This document shows, piece after piece, positions 40,802 through 53,844 of a stretch of DNA of 64,000 nucleotides. The translations under genes were made by a program, and so were the position numbers. The number at the start of each line of letters is the position of its first letter. The first letter of the stretch is position 1. Source of the stretch: Planoprotostelium fungivorum (Eukaryota; Evosea; Variosea; Cavosteliida; Cavosteliaceae); the NCBI GenBank assembly GCA_003024175.1, contig MDYQ01000012.1, positions 124,001-188,000 of the forward strand, in the 5' to 3' direction. The notes under the pieces are model-generated. The model had not been told where the DNA came from, did not search any database, and was given only the letters and a program-made list of their open reading frames with translations.

Positions 40802-43482
40802 TCATTGTATGGGAAGGTATTTCGCTCTGTCTCTCCTCCTCTTCCACAAGATGGCCAAGACCGATATGATGATGAAGACGGATAACACTCCGATCATGAT
40901 TGCCGCTACTGTGTACCAATGCCACTCGTCGACGGACGCTTGTAAGACGATGTGCCTGCTGACGGTCCTCCCGTAACCCCCGACGGAACCTCCAAAGTCT
41001 GGCGAGCACGCTCCCGTTACGTACATTACGTATCGTCCGGAAGGTATGGCCACCTTGTCTTCGTTCGATACCACGTGGGTTGACCACGTATCGATGTCCA
41101 TCTCGTGCAGCCTGACGATGACCTTGTACTGTCCGCAGTCGCATTCGACTTGCTTCGCGGTTTTGGCGGTCCATTGGCCGATGAGTGTGTGCTTGTCTGT
41201 ACTGTCGTAGGCGAGATCGAAATCATCTGGTGTGATGAACGGTTCGACTGGAATGATTTTGGAGAAGAAACTGTCCTGGGGGTGGACTGGAGCGTAGGAG
41301 TTTTGCTGTAGTGAATTTCCGTTCTTTGAATAGAAGATGGACAGAGTAGTAGGTACCGGCTGAGCCGTCGTGAGGCAGCTTGACGTGTTGATCGGTGCAG
41401 AGTGGTGTAAGAATTCTCCACGGTCCACTGACACCGAATCTTTACCAAAGATGAAATTCTCCGCACGGTAACCACAGGGACGCTGTACGGACGATACGTT
41501 CCACTGAATGAGAATTCCGTTCAGACCTTCCGCTGTCATGCAGAAACCTGGCTCGTTGTAGTTGCCCCAGGGATAATAACTGCTGGCCACGATGTCCCCC
41601 GGCCACACTTGCACTTGTCTCGCTGCTGACTTGACTATCCCTCCTCTCTGTACGAGATACACTTTCACTATCTTCTCCGTGCATCCGTTCTCGTCTGCCA
41701 AGGCGTCGAATTTGTACCGATCGTAACGTTGTCCGTCCAATGTTTCGTCGCCACCGTAACAACTGGAGTCCACGATTCTCTCTTGACCGTCGGCCTCTTG
41801 TACTACGAGGTCGTGATTCGCGAGGTGTTGGTCCGTACAGGAGGATGATACGTCCGATCCCAATCGAAGGCGAGTGGAGATTCCGTCGGAATATCCAAAG
41901 GTTACGTCGGGTGTGGGGGGTACGTACGTTACGTAGAGGGCGGTGGTATTGTGGTGGACTGACACACTGGAGTCCTCGAGGGAACGAGAGCAGACGGAAT
42001 CCGATATCAAGTGGTCCGAGAGATTAGGAATTCCGCTCATGACTGGCGTCAGGGTGTACGGACTGGCTGATTGTAGATAGATCTCGTTGATGGTGTAGGA
42101 GGTGGTATTTCTCAATTGGATGAAGTTGCTCGTTGATGCGATGGTCAGCCGTCCGATGATCAATCGATCGACAGCGATCGTGATGTTGTCATCGTTCAGA
42201 ACGTAATCTGACAGGTTGATTTGTCTTCCTTGAACTTCTGAGAGGCCCCATCTGCCTTTGAGGTCGAGAAGAGAAGAGCCGTTGATGTTGTTCAAGTTGC
42301 CAGAGGGAGAGGTGAGAGACCATGTTCCATTGATGACAGAATTGCTGATGTGGAGCGAGTTGATGTTCCATGATGCTACGGCGATCTCGGGGACGATGGA
42401 ATCGGATGAGATGTTGGAAGCGATGAGCGTCACTCGGTCTAAATCAAATCGCCCCGTGGAGTTGATGATGAGATCTGCAGATCCTTCGATGATGGAATCT
42501 TGGATGATGAGGTGTCCTCCATCGGGTTGTGATGTCGTCAAGTAAATGGCACCACTGAGATGCAGCATGGAGTTGTTTGGGAGGTTGCTGAGCAAGGACT
42601 GATGGATGTAGCAGGATCTGCACCAGTGGATCTTGTTCATCTTACAACTTTGAATCCTGGCGTATCGGTTGAAGAAGATCTCGCTAGGGTGAGAAGCCTC
42701 CAAAGTGTCGGAGGTCTCCGTGTCTTCTAATGTGATGGGAAGTGAAAAGATGACCTTGGCATGCTGCATGTATGACCGTCCGATGGTCCAAGAGGTGCCC
42801 TCTGATTGAGTGTCGATCGTGCACCCGCTCTTGCCGAATTCCAGTTCAGACAGTGACACATTCAGATGCCCATTCCAAATGAGAAGGGGGGAGCTGATGT
42901 AAACCTTTCCACTTGCAATATGAGTGGAGGTAGAGTTGAAGACATTGTGTGTCCCAGTGAAATCCATCCTCACAGATGGGAGCGCTGTCGTATTGCTGGA
43001 GATGATTGAATCGGAAAGCTCTAGTTGAGAATAGTGGACACCGTCCAGATCGGTGGAGAGGAGGTCCTGAACGCTAAGAGTTGAATTCTTCAGTTTGAAG
43101 ATCGAACTCTCCAGGGTAAGGCGGACAGCAGAAACATTTGACTCCTCCCAGATCAAAAAACTGAACGGAGGTGAGCTGCGATCACAAATAGAACGGGATG
43201 TACCTCTCGCGAATGACAATGTTTGTGACCACCAGAGACTCCACAACCAGAGTAGTCCCAAGCAGAGATTGAAAGATCACTGTAGAATTAACATTTGGTA
43301 GAGTCTGTCCTGAGGTACAATTCCAACATCTCGGCTGGTAGATCTAGTCAACTCGGGATGGGGATCGCTAGGTTCACCTCCGTTGGAACGGTGCAGTTTC
43401 TGTCGAGGAAGAAGCAGTCGTCAGCCACTGAAAGAGACGAGCAGAGAGAGAGGAGGAGGAAGAGGAGGAGTCTGCCTTCCAT
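40802..43482 (-). CDS. Large type I membrane protein with beta-helix-like ectodomain
   Basis: The ATG at 43482 starts a signal peptide (MEGRLLLFLLLSLCSSLSVA). The first exon ends TVPTE; a middle exon gives FQSLLGTTLVVESLVVTNIV, and an intron at about 43145-43200 joins to FLIWEESNVSAVRLTLESS, in a continuous pattern of short beta strands. The long main exon repeats similar strands with many N-glycosylation sites (NNTSML-like, NNINGSSLLDLKGRW), as in parallel beta-helix surface proteins. The C-terminal part is cysteine-bearing (CDCGQYKVIVRLHEMD), then one membrane helix (WYTVAAIMIGVLSVFIIISV) and a short basic tail ending LPIQ at 40802. About 870 residues. No catalytic motif recognised; an adhesion or receptor role is a guess. 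Confidence 0.75.
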
Positions 43483-43950
43483 GGTTGAACCCCAAACCGA
43501 AAAGTGGAAAGTGAGCCGAAAGTCCTCTCTTTCTTTTGAGCTTGTCAAACCCTCGCGGATTGACAAGTCTGAGGGCAAATGCAGTCACATGTCAATAAGG
43601 AGAAACGAGAAACCTATCGATCCTTCAAGTCCCTCAACTTGGGGCTAGAGGTGTGGGGAACGTGATGCTGCTTACTCGTACCAATGCAGTAGTTTACCAC
43701 TACCAAGGATGCTGACAGCAACGGGTCTAATCTACGTGAAGATAGTGGCCTGGGTAGCTGTACAAGAAGGTGCAAGATAAATACAGATCATGTGAGACGA
43801 AATGAATGTCTACATTTGGATAGATCCTCTCTTCAAATGACCTGTGGATCTAACCTCTGGCGCGAACGGATACATCATCAGTGAGCACCTATAGCTTCTT
43901 CACCGTGATCACGCGATGAACAATTCACACTATAAATTCAAATTGAATGT
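43483..43950. other. Intergenic stretch, nothing recognised
   Basis: About 470 bases between the membrane-protein start and the phosphatase stop. Only chance-size frames. It should hold the promoter of the membrane-protein gene. Confidence 0.4.
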
Positions 43951-44850
43951 TTATCGAACGTCCTTCAATTGCATCTCCACGGCTGCGTCGGCGGGCCCTT
44001 CGACCTTCTGCTTCATCTTATCGACCAACGTCGTCGGTTTCCAAACGTCTCCTTCATAGTGAACCTGTCCCGTTGTGAGAAAAAAATGAAGAAGAGCCCT
44101 CATCTGACCTCTCTCGTCTCTGTATTTTGGAAACCAATGAAACCAGGAACGAGGCGGCCGAGAAATCCACCGTGCGTGACGATAGCGATCCTCTTCTCTG
44201 GTCTCTCGCTGACCAACTGACGCACCTGTTCATGATGCGATGAGCGCGTGTTCGCATGGAGGGGACGTGATTACCTTGGCGGCTCTTCTCAGTAGACTCT
44301 CTTCATCATCGGCCCAGAAACCTTTCTTGCTGTTCCAATCGGCTGGAACGCGAGAGAAATCGAATTGGGGGAACTCCTGTGGAGAGTGAGATGAGATGAG
44401 GATGTGATGCAGCCACCTTTGAAATCACGTCCACATCTGATCCCGTATCACAAGGTTTGTTTTGTGTCTCTTGGAGTTCAGGCATGATCAAAACTGGGGC
44501 ACCTGAGAGCCATTCAGAAATGTCGATTCCAATCACATCGACTTCGATGTGTTGGAGTGCATCTTCTATGATCACCTGTCTTTCCATATGCTAATATGGT
44601 TGTTTGAAGGGTGCGTCTTAATGGTGAAGATATGATGAGATCGACTCCGCCTTCCTCGCAGAGTTCTGGATATCTCTCGTATAAGGTCTTCGCCTGCTGC
44701 TCTCCCAACTGAGTCAGAGGGGGATCCTGTGATATTGAGACTTGGACATGCACCGATACGTACATGTAGACTCCAATTGGATGACACATTGTGCTCGGCC
44801 TGGGCGTGGCGCGTCAAGAAGACGCGTTGTGGCTCGTCTGAAACTGACAT
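43951..44850 (-). CDS. Histidine phosphatase (phosphoglycerate mutase-like) family protein
   Basis: Branch-1 histidine phosphatases remove phosphate through a phosphohistidine. The ATG at 44850 gives SDEPQRVFLTRHAQAEHN with the RHG-type motif (here RHA). Then PPLTQLGEQQAKTLYERYPE and LIISSPLRRTLQTTILAYGK, the second conserved arginine region. Later: IPELQE-like stretch MPELQETQNKPCDTGSDVDV, and near the end RIAIVTHGGFLGRLVPGFIG with the second catalytic histidine in THGG. It ends VEMQLKDVR at 43951. Four or so short introns. The likeness to fungal and plant proteins acting on unknown phosphates is general; the substrate is not known. RHA in place of RHG is also seen in other family members. 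Confidence 0.85.
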
Positions 44851-45081
44851 GATGGTGCTGAGCGGACGATGTTTCCGTTTGATTTGTAATAATGTCGATC
44901 AGCCCAAATTTAAATTTCTCATGGGCCTGGATCTCAACCAGCTACATTCTCCAGGGTAATCTGTGTCAGCATCAGGACAACTTCTACCGATAGACAAATC
45001 ACACTTGAGTTTCTGTTGTTGGACAACACAACCCATCATCGCGTGAGATCGAACACGTCTTTACAGAGTCGATTTCATGCT

Positions 45082-45733
45082 TCATTCGTCTTCATAATTG
45101 AAGGAGAGCTTCGGTTGGTCCTTCTTCTTCTCGTCCTTCTTTGACTGCTTGACGGGTGCCTTCTTTTCTGGTTGTGTCTGGTGGTGCATCAGTCTCTGAT
45201 GTTCTTGTAAGATGATTCCACCTGCTTCTTTTTCGTGCTGGCAAAGCTTACGTCTTGCTTTTTGGGTGTCTTTTTGAAGGGTGTTACATCGTCCTCGTTT
45301 GCATCTTCTGGTTTCTGTTCACCGTCTTCGTCCTCCATCTGTCTTTTCTTTGCCGCTTGCATCATCGCCTCCACTCTCTCTTCTTTTGTCTGACATTTCA
45401 AGAGTTAGATGATATCGATCGATCGATCGATTCGAATAAGCACCTCCTCCAAATGTTTCACTTCTTTCTCTTGTGCTTGTAGTTGTGCAATGACTGCATC
45501 GTCTGCGACATAGACGGGCTGTTCGTCGTCATAATCTGGTCGATCATTCCCCGCTACTTCTTTTCCTGCCACCTACCATGATGTTATTCGTAAGACTCTA
45601 AAGAGATTCTCAGTACTTTGTCGTGTATCGTCGGTTCATTGTTCCCAGTCTTAAGCATAGCCAAGAACTTGGGCGTGTGCTTCTGAAAAGACACATCTGA
45701 CTTAAGCATTGGGCGTTGTTTGTCTCCTCCCAT
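45082..45733 (-). CDS. DUF4604 protein (KIAA1143-like)
   Basis: A small, charged, probably nuclear protein conserved in eukaryotes with no known function. The ATG at 45733 gives MGGDKQRPMLKSDVSFQKHT and PKFLAMLKTGNNEPTIHDK, then AGNDRPDYDDEQPVYVADDA with VIAQLQAQEKEVKHLEE, a Lys/Glu-rich middle (KEERVEAMMQAAKKRQMEDE), and the family end KKDQPKLSFNYEDE. Introns lie near 45585, 45440 and 45190. The order (phenylalanine-leucine start, DDEQP, LSF-x-x-ED end) matches human KIAA1143. Confidence 0.75.
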
Positions 45734-45808
45734 CTCGATCGCCGAAAATGATACTGGTCATCACATCACATCGCGAAATGCATTTTAAATGATCTTTTCG
45801 CTGCGAAT

Positions 45809-47347
45809 TTATTTGGGCAGTAGAGCCGTGCGCTCTGTCTGCTGGTCGATGTCCTCTTTGATCTCCCTGTGATGATCTTCTCCTCTCAATCGATCGATGG
45901 CGTGATTGATGCGACCTCCGACACGATTACCGAGTCCATCTTCGATGCGATCCTGATCTCGATGTCAATCTCTCATCTTCTCATCATCATCTCTCACCTG
46001 GATCTTTGCGGCTGTCTCGTCTGAGAAGACGTGAACTCGATAAGGCAAGAACTCTTTGTATCTCGAGTTCAACATGGACCAGACGCCAAAGATGATGAGC
46101 AGGACTCCGTCAAAGATGAGGAGGACTCTCCCTTCTCTCGTCTCTTTCAATTGTCCAAGAGCTGCACCGAAGCCGGTCTCGTTGTTCACCTTTTCGATTC
46201 AATATTCGTCGATCTACAACGATGTAAATGGAGCAGATACCTCTTTACTCCAAGCACAGCGGAAGAAGAGAACCGCCATGAGCCAGAACAAGATGATTCT
46301 TCCAGGTATGCCGAGGTAGCCCGTGGTATAGAGGGCCCACTTGAAGCCCCTTGGATCTCTCTGAACTCTTCTCCTGTCGATGAACTCCTGATAGGAGTCA
46401 GCGTGGAGGTTTGAAAGAGGTCTCACGTTTCGAATTGTTCCGCGAATGAGTTGGGCGGCCCAACTAAAGGCGACACTGGCCAAGATGACAGCGATGAATG
46501 AGAGGAGGATCTGATGGAGGTGAGTGGATGAGACACGAGAGAACGTACTTTTCCTCCACGGTGAGGTGCTAAGAATCCAGCGAGGTTGAAACTGCTCTCT
46601 GAATCAAAAGTCAGAAAAATGACTGGAAGTGCATTTCGATCGTATCACCGTTTCTGTGTCCGTATGCAAGTGTGTAGATGTTTGAGAAGGCGAAGGCGGC
46701 GTAGAAGCAGGCAGAGGCCAGTGGGACGATATAACCATTAACGATCTTCTTCCAGCCCTTGTCATCTCTGGTGACTCGTATACCGTATAAGAATTCAAAG
46801 ACTCTCCAACAGAAGTAACAGAGGACTCCAATGGTGGCGACGATCAAGATTCCTTTTCCAACGAAACGTGCTACGACTGGGACGATCGTCAGGCGAATGT
46901 ATAAAAGGGAGGATACTCACTGTCTAAGGCGCCACTCTGTGATTGAGGCCCCCAGGCATCATCGATCGCAGATGATATCGCCACACCCTAATACGACGTT
47001 GAATATCCTTTGGATATAGAATCAATGGATGGACTCACGCCGACGCAAGCCCACACGAAACCTCTCGCGATGAATCCAGCTCTGCCTAATTTGACGCCGA
47101 CGGCATCACTCTTTTCTGTATGCTTCTTGATGGGTGGAAGCCACGATTTCTCATTTTTCGTCATTCGTAAAGCGTGTGAGATGGTGGCTTGTTGTCGATG
47201 ATGTTTCTCGTATGTGTTCTTTTTCTGAGAACTCGGTGAAAATTGGAGATCAGACAAAATCAACGATGTTCGATTATTTGTCCATAGGTTGGTATGAACT
47301 CGTCGGATCATCGTAGAGGGTGCAGCATCAGTGTGCATCAGTGTCAT
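45809..47347 (-). CDS. DUF1206-type multi-pass membrane protein
   Basis: DUF1206 proteins have three repeated two-helix modules; they are known mainly from bacteria, with no established function. Here the modules read KLGRAGFIARGFVWACVGVA then an acidic QSGALDS linker; WKKIVNGYIVPLASACFYAA; and FKWALYTTGYLGIPGRIILF followed by GAALGQLKETREGRVLLIFD and GVLLIIFGVWSMLNSRYKE. Each module has the AR-G-F start and the G-a-L linker of the family. The ATG at 47347 is chosen because the open frame above it has no other methionine near. The tail is charged (DIDQQTERTALLPK). Several short introns. Divergent from the TMEM94 gene. Confidence 0.8.
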
Positions 47348-47825
47348 CTTGCACTGGCTCGCTGCAACCAGAAAAGGGTTGTACTTTGGAGTACGAATTT
47401 CGATGTCTAAAGCATGAATCGGGAGTGCATGGTGTTGATGTACAGACGGTGTGAGCGTGATCACAGGGCCACGAGGAAAACTGGATCCGAGCGGTAGATG
47501 ACCCGCTGCCAGCGTGGCGGGCTCATTTACGCTTCTCTCGCGCTTCAACCATGGTGACGGCTCCTCTATGGAATCCTTATAGCGATCTTACCCCGCTCCG
47601 CGGACGCACACGAGACTTCTCACGGAGATACACAATGTGAATAGTCATCTTCTCTCGCAGCAGGCGTGGATGGAGGATTTATCGTTGTGTCTGCGATGGA
47701 TAGATGGTTGTCCTCTGGAAGTTGTTCATCGAGAGTCGTCTACAACACGTTTTTAGATGACTTGATACCACATCTCGGAATGATGAGCACAGCGACATCA
47801 CCATTCTGACACTGAATCGACACAT
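47348..47825. other. Region between two divergent membrane-protein genes
   Basis: Contains a plus-strand ATG frame (47551 on, MVTAPLWNPYSDLTPLRGRT) and a following open stretch (AWMEDLSLCLRWIDGCPLEV), which could be a small gene or 5' exons of the TMEM94 gene. I could not connect them to the next exon in frame. Confidence 0.35.
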
Positions 47826-50800
47826 ATGGAGGTGACATTCTATTTCAACTATCCGTTTTATTTCTGTGTCTCATTGATACAGGGAAAAAGATCGAATCGA
47901 CAATTACATCAGACATCCCTGAGTGGGCGACAATTGACGTCCACACAAGGCAATCCAATCCCAAGTTCAGAAGAAGATGAAGAATTTCCCCACGAAGATA
48001 TTGTAATCATCGCGCCCGATCAACGCCAGAGAACACTGTCAGAGAGCAAGAGCTCTACATCCTCCAGTGACGAAGAGAGTCAAGGTTTCTACGAAGATGA
48101 TGAAGATTTTCAAGAGGCCCCCAATCAGAACAAAGACAATAGCGATTCAGACAGCGATTCGAAGAGTCACAAATCATCGATCCACAATGAGATCGAACAC
48201 GCAGAGGACGATGAGGATGATGAAGATTACTTGGAAGAATCAGAAGATGACATCAGAGCCTTATCCAACTCGAAAAATGTGTTCACACCACCCCAATCAC
48301 CGGGAAAAATCGCGAGCAGGCCGACAACACCACTGATCGTAGAGCCAACTATTTCTATACCCATGATCCGATTGTCCTTCGAGCGAGAGAAGAGTATGAG
48401 TAACGAGGGAGAGAAAAGCGAGACAGTGGAGAGAATCATCGTCCCCACTCTCATCGTATCAGAGGCTTCACCACCAGAGGTGAGATCATTACGATGCGCT
48501 GTATGAACGATCGTCATCATCATCCGTCATATTGCAGTTGTGACCATAAAAGGATAAACGCATAAATCATTATAAATCCTGCACTACGATCGTTTATCTG
48601 ATGAAGAATGAATTCCTCTTCCGATCGTCACATCATCACATCACGTTCCATCTCATCATCCTTCAGACACACGTCACGTCTGAATGTCCAGACTGTTCCC
48701 ACGAGTCACACATCCCCACACGTAAAGTCTGTTTCGATTCCAATTGCACCAACTATAGAACCAACGCCAGCGTTCAGAACAGCCACTCGGGTAGTGAAGA
48801 CGAAGAAGAAGAAGACAACGGAAAATACGACACGATATTATCCGATTCTTCCGAGACCGAATTACCTGGAGCAAACGGCTTCTCCACCACAGAGGCCAAG
48901 AGGTGGACCTCCTGCGTTTCAATCTTTTGAAACGTTGTAGATTGCTGGTGCGAGCCATCGAGGAGAAGATCGAAGAGGAGAAGAGAGAGGGAGCGGTCGA
49001 TTTTGCGGCAGATTGGTTGAGGTATCTCTACTGTGCCATGGCTTTCGTTGCAGGTTGCCTCTTGCTGGCCGCATACATCATCTCGGTAACCCACGGGCTC
49101 GTGTACGCCAAGAGGAATTACGTACACTTACTCGTAGAGGCCATCCTGTTACTGCTCGTATCATTCAGTAACGTGATCTTCCACTATTGGCAAGCGAAAA
49201 ATCGAGTAAGTCCAACTACAACGAGCCGATCGTGAGACCCTGACGACTTCAGATGCTCCACACGTTCAACAAACTGAAAGCCCATCTACAATACTACCAG
49301 ACAAAGGGTGATCCATTCGAAGGTGAATTGTCTCGCATGACTCATCGAGCTGATCACCGGGTCAGACTTACACTTGGATCACACGACACTGAACAAATCG
49401 GTCCGAATGGTCTCCGTTTTAAGAGATGGACAGTGGAGGAAGAACCCGATGAATCTCATCGTGGAGGGTGACGTCATCGGTCTGTTGAAATCCGAACCCG
49501 CCTGGGCCCACATGACCTGCCTCGAAAACGGTGTGACGTAACGAAGCGTAACGGACGTACTCATACGTAACAGAATACCACGACCTGGAACTCTTCGAAG
49601 GTCAGACTGTCGCGGATAAATTACCCGACGTGAGGAGCAGTCGCAGGAGATCCACCGAACTCGTTTCCATGACGAAGAGGATGAGATACAAGATACTGGA
49701 GACGCCTGCATTGTCCCAGCTCGGTACATTGTTCGGTCAGAAGAGGCACAATCTGTCCCCCTTTCAGAATTCGTTGAAATATTCACTCCATTGGACTCTC
49801 ATTGCCATGGTGATGTCACTGGTACTCGCTACCGTGGTGGGGTTCATACGGTAAGGCTCTTTGTAGACGGATGGAATTGACGGGAACAGGTACTTTTCCT
49901 CGGAATTTCGGAACGACGGGGGGACGTACTACTCGTGGACGATCATGTTTCTCGTACGCACGGCTTACGTCTGTATACCTCTCTGTCACTTGGCCCTACC
50001 GCATCTATATTTAGTCGCAAGCTGTTACGAGGCTGCCAAGATCATGTCGTTCTTTCACGTGCAGCAGACCGTTCCCAGGGAAGAAGAGACACCATCGGAG
50101 AGTTCGGAAGAAGAGGGAGAAAATTCCACGAAAAGTTCGAGTCGACGCAACAGTGAAGTGTCGTACGACAATGTCAAGATCCCCATTGTCATAGACTCGG
50201 AGAGACACAACAAATTAGAGGCTGAGCCCTTCGTACCACACCGTGAGAGATTCTAACGGTCTTTTTTGAAATTCAAAATGCGCGCGCATTTCGATCGTCG
50301 TGGAAATTCATTTAACTTAAACGATATCAGGTCTCACATTACAATATTTCATGGCACTGTTGAGAGATCCATTGATTACAAACCAGAGACGAATGGTCGA
50401 AGTCTTGGGAGGTAAAGAAAAAGTAGAAATGAGTTCGACTCACCATCTACAGCGGTGACTTTGGTATGCAACATCGATCGAGAGGGCATCATAGCAGAAT
50501 CCATGTTACAACCGGAGCACGTGTACATATACCGACACAACGAAGAGCCATCCAGTGGAGGCGTCATACTCGATCTCTCTCGCATTCCAAATCACAGAGG
50601 TGAGATGATAGTTGTCATCATGACCGATACATATCGTGTGACCATTGTGGTGATCATGATCAACATGATGGAGGTGATGATGATCAACGCGATGTGATGA
50701 TGGATGAAAATGTCTAACGAGATACAGGTGGATCGGTTGTCAAGTTCGATGACATGGATTGGAAGAGACACATCATGTCACTCAAGCCTCTCGGCCTCAA

Positions 50801-53800
50801 CTGTCTTCTCAACCGTGGATGTAAGACGACTCAAGAGCTCAAAACGCCTCAGAATTCAGCCGCGAGCGTCAATCTACAATGCATCATAGAGAGAGAAGAT
50901 CCCGGTGGCGTCTACAATCAGTGTCTGTGTACCCTCGGTACGTTCGTCGTGAGATTTCGTCGAAATCTCACCGGGATTTCAGGTCATGAGATCGGTTTCA
51001 CGCAGGACGCCCTCTCTACTTTTTCAAAGTTGAAAGAGATCGATACCTTCTTACCTCACATCAGCCGGCACAATCAATTGGGTCGCGTCAACCACTGCAT
51101 GAGATCGCTCGTTGTAGAGGAGAGAAACAGTGGATCACTCCAATTGTTATCCAAGGGTAGTCCACAATTTCTCATCAATCATTGTACGGCATATTGGGAC
51201 GGAGAGACTGTCAGAAATATGACACCAGCAGAGAGACACGTCATCTCTTCTTCCTTCAAGAAGTGGGCCGGTGAAGTTTCGATCTGGCTCGTTGTAGATC
51301 GATGGCACCCGACGCTGACCTAAAAATAGGTGCCGACACCATCGCCTTCGCTTATCGTCCCATCGACGCACAATACGCCGCCCTCTTTGCTGACATCCAA
51401 TCGCAAGCTAGAGATTCACCTCACAACACGAGCAACCACAGCCAGGCCAGAGACCACGTTGACTCCCCCGTAACCATTCACCTCCACAAGAACCATTCGA
51501 TGAATGACCTCATCACCATCGAAGATCAGGCGATCAACTCATCGGGTCATCACGTGATGGGTTCACCGGCCGGTTCCATTCGAATGAGAAAGCAGATCCA
51601 TTCGACGAGGAAGAAGAGGTTAGACATCTCGAACGTGTCGGTGAGTCATGACGAGTGATGAGAGATGAGAGATGATGACAATCATGAAGAACGGAGCTAC
51701 ACCGCGGGACAATCTGTCAGTGGTGACGGGTGTTACGACGCCGAGGGATAACATGTCGACACTTTCTGTCGACGATGAAAATCACGATGATGAGATGCTG
51801 AAGCAACTCCAACAGAACCAGATCTTCATCGGTGAAATCTCATCGAAATTTCGACATCTCATGGAAATTTCTAGGAATGGTGTCCGCCAGGCAGTATCCA
51901 AAGATCTACATGCACAAGAACGTCGAGTACCTGAGGGAAGCCGGTGCGTTGTAGATGCTCGAATTTTATTTTTAGTCTCATCGACTCAGGCATTCGTTTC
52001 GTTTTGTTCGTTCCAGAAGATGAAGAGGCGACGAGTTTTTTCGCAGACAAATTGGGACTCGAGACGGTGAGACGAATTTGGGACGACCACACGGAAGTTG
52101 GCTCATTGTAGATAGGACTGGAACTGTAATATTCGACTGAAAGAATTGGCCGAGGGAGAGGTAGAAGACCCTGCGGACAACCCAGCACACCTTCCACGAG
52201 GAATTCCAGCCATTCGTCAGCATTTAGAGGATGACATAGACAACGTGCCGCTGTTGGTTCCCATGTTCTCTCAGGCCAACACGACGACGACGAGAGACAT
52301 GGTATGATGTGACGTGACGTCATGACTGACCGGTTGTAGATCGAGATCTTTCAAGAGAACGGGGACGTGGTGTGTTGCTTCGGCAGCGCGCTGGATCAGC
52401 AGAACAGTCAGATCTTCATCCAAGCTGATGTATCTATATCCATGGAACCAGATCTACGCATCTGCAATGATGAGAGTCCATTCTATCAAGTGAGTCCATT
52501 TGTCTTTCTTTTTCCAATTGTTCATAAAATGAATACATAAAATATATATTTCGAAAAAGAAAGGAAAAAAAGTCGAAATTTCCATTCATCATATCAAGAA
52601 AATGAAATGAAATTCGAGGTTTGACGGCTGATGGAATGTAGGATGAAGAACATCCACTCATCACTTCGATCAATTTCGGTCAATACAAATCAACACGCTC
52701 ACTCAGCTGTGACATCACTTCACTACCCTCCACTTTCGTCATGCACCGAAAATGCGGTGAAATTTCATCCATTTTTCCTCGAGTTCTCCACTCACATACA
52801 CGTCAGGTCTGTTCGACATCATCAAATTGATCCAACACTCCCGCCACGCCTTGATCAATCTCAAATCAGTGAGATTTCGATGAAATTTCCGCGTCGACAT
52901 ACTGACCCCATCAGTGCATGGTCCTCTATCAGTACAGCTGTTGGCTCATTCATCTCCTACTGTTGATCAGTTTCGTCTTATTTCCCAGCACGGTCGTTCT
53001 CATCAACGGGTATCAACTCTTGTGGCTCGTTGTAGTCATCGTTCCCATCCTGTCTGTGTCCCTCTTATTCACCAAGAGGGATCCAGACGTCATGGCGATC
53101 ATTCCTGCGAAAAATCGATTGGAATTCAAACACCTGTGGAGATTAGCTTTCATATTGGGCATCCGAACCATGTTCAACATCTTAGCTTGCTCCATCGTTT
53201 TCATCTGGTGAAAAAGATTTTATTTCATTTTATTCTCTCTCTGATGAGGTAGGTCCCTCTTTGAAATCTGGCCGGATTGTAGTTGGAGGAAAGTATTTGG
53301 GAGGGATTTTGCAAAGGAGAATTATGAGAGTGATGAATTCACGGATTCACTGCTGTACTCTCAAAACATCTTCATGCTGGGCGTTGTTTTCTATTTATGT
53401 GAGTCATATTGTCATCGACATCATCGCGATGATGATGATCACCATCGGCATCATCTGTTTGACACAGACACAGCTGTTGGATCAGTCAGTCTACTGTATC
53501 GTCACAAGAGCGTCATGACGAAAGACGTTCTCATCAACCGAAGATATCTCATCTGTGTCATTACCAGGTAGACGTCCACACCTCACAGATCGTCATCATC
53601 ATCATCTGATGACATCGACAGTCTCCTCGTGCAGATCGTCTTCTTTATCGTCTCCGTCAGCAGCACTCGCTTCTTATTGGATCGACTCCGTTGGTACTTC
53701 TACGTCTTCTTCTTCATCTGGCCCATCATCATGGTGTCCATCGATGAGCTGCTGAAAGTGAGAGAGAGAGAATGGTTCGCCAGGCAGCAGAAGGGACTAC

Positions 53801-53844
53801 AGCTCGATTTCGACACTCGTCTGGGGAAATATTCTCCGAAATAA
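47826..53844 (+). CDS. TMEM94: TMEM94-like P-type ATPase-related membrane protein
   Basis: TMEM94 is an ER multi-pass protein related to P-type ATPases and linked to magnesium handling. The start at 47826 (MEG after splicing) opens an acidic, Ser-rich N-terminal extension of about 250 residues (DEDFQEAPNQNKDNSDSDSD) not present in the human protein. A 38-base intron ending CGTTGTAG (near 48903-48940) then joins to LLVRAIEEKIEEEK and the first helices (YLYCAMAFVAGCLLLAAYII). Strong family matches follow: DDMDWKRHIMSLKPLGLNCL, FVYFSPEDEEATSFFADKLG, GIPAIRQHLEDDIDNVPLLV, IFQENGDVVCCFGSALDQQN. The last helices lead to the conserved end LQLDFDTRLGKYSP, stop at 53842. No DKTGT phosphorylation motif seen. 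Roughly 30 exons; some joins approximate. Confidence 0.88.
49206..49252 (+). other. 47-base intron of TMEM94 gene containing CTACAACGAGCC
   Basis: Starts GTAAGTCCAACTACAACGAG and ends GACGACTTCAG; it carries one of nine copies of the 12-base word CTACAACGAGCC in the window. Confidence 0.7.
50949..50971. repeat. Perfect 11-base inverted repeat in a short intron
   Basis: GTGAGATTTCG (50949-50959) and CGAAATCTCAC (50961-50971) are exact reverse complements around one T. It lies in the intron 50940-50983 or so of the TMEM94 gene and belongs to the GAAATTTC hairpin class. Confidence 0.85.

Noticed and set aside
43295-43648. 117-codon plus-strand frame
   Set aside because: Runs antisense over the signal-peptide exon of the membrane protein, which is well supported.
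48601-48946. An alternative frame ending FETL as the end of a separate gene before TMEM94
   Set aside because: The other frame joins through a 38-base intron ending CGTTGTAG to the conserved TMEM94 start, which explains both parts as one gene.
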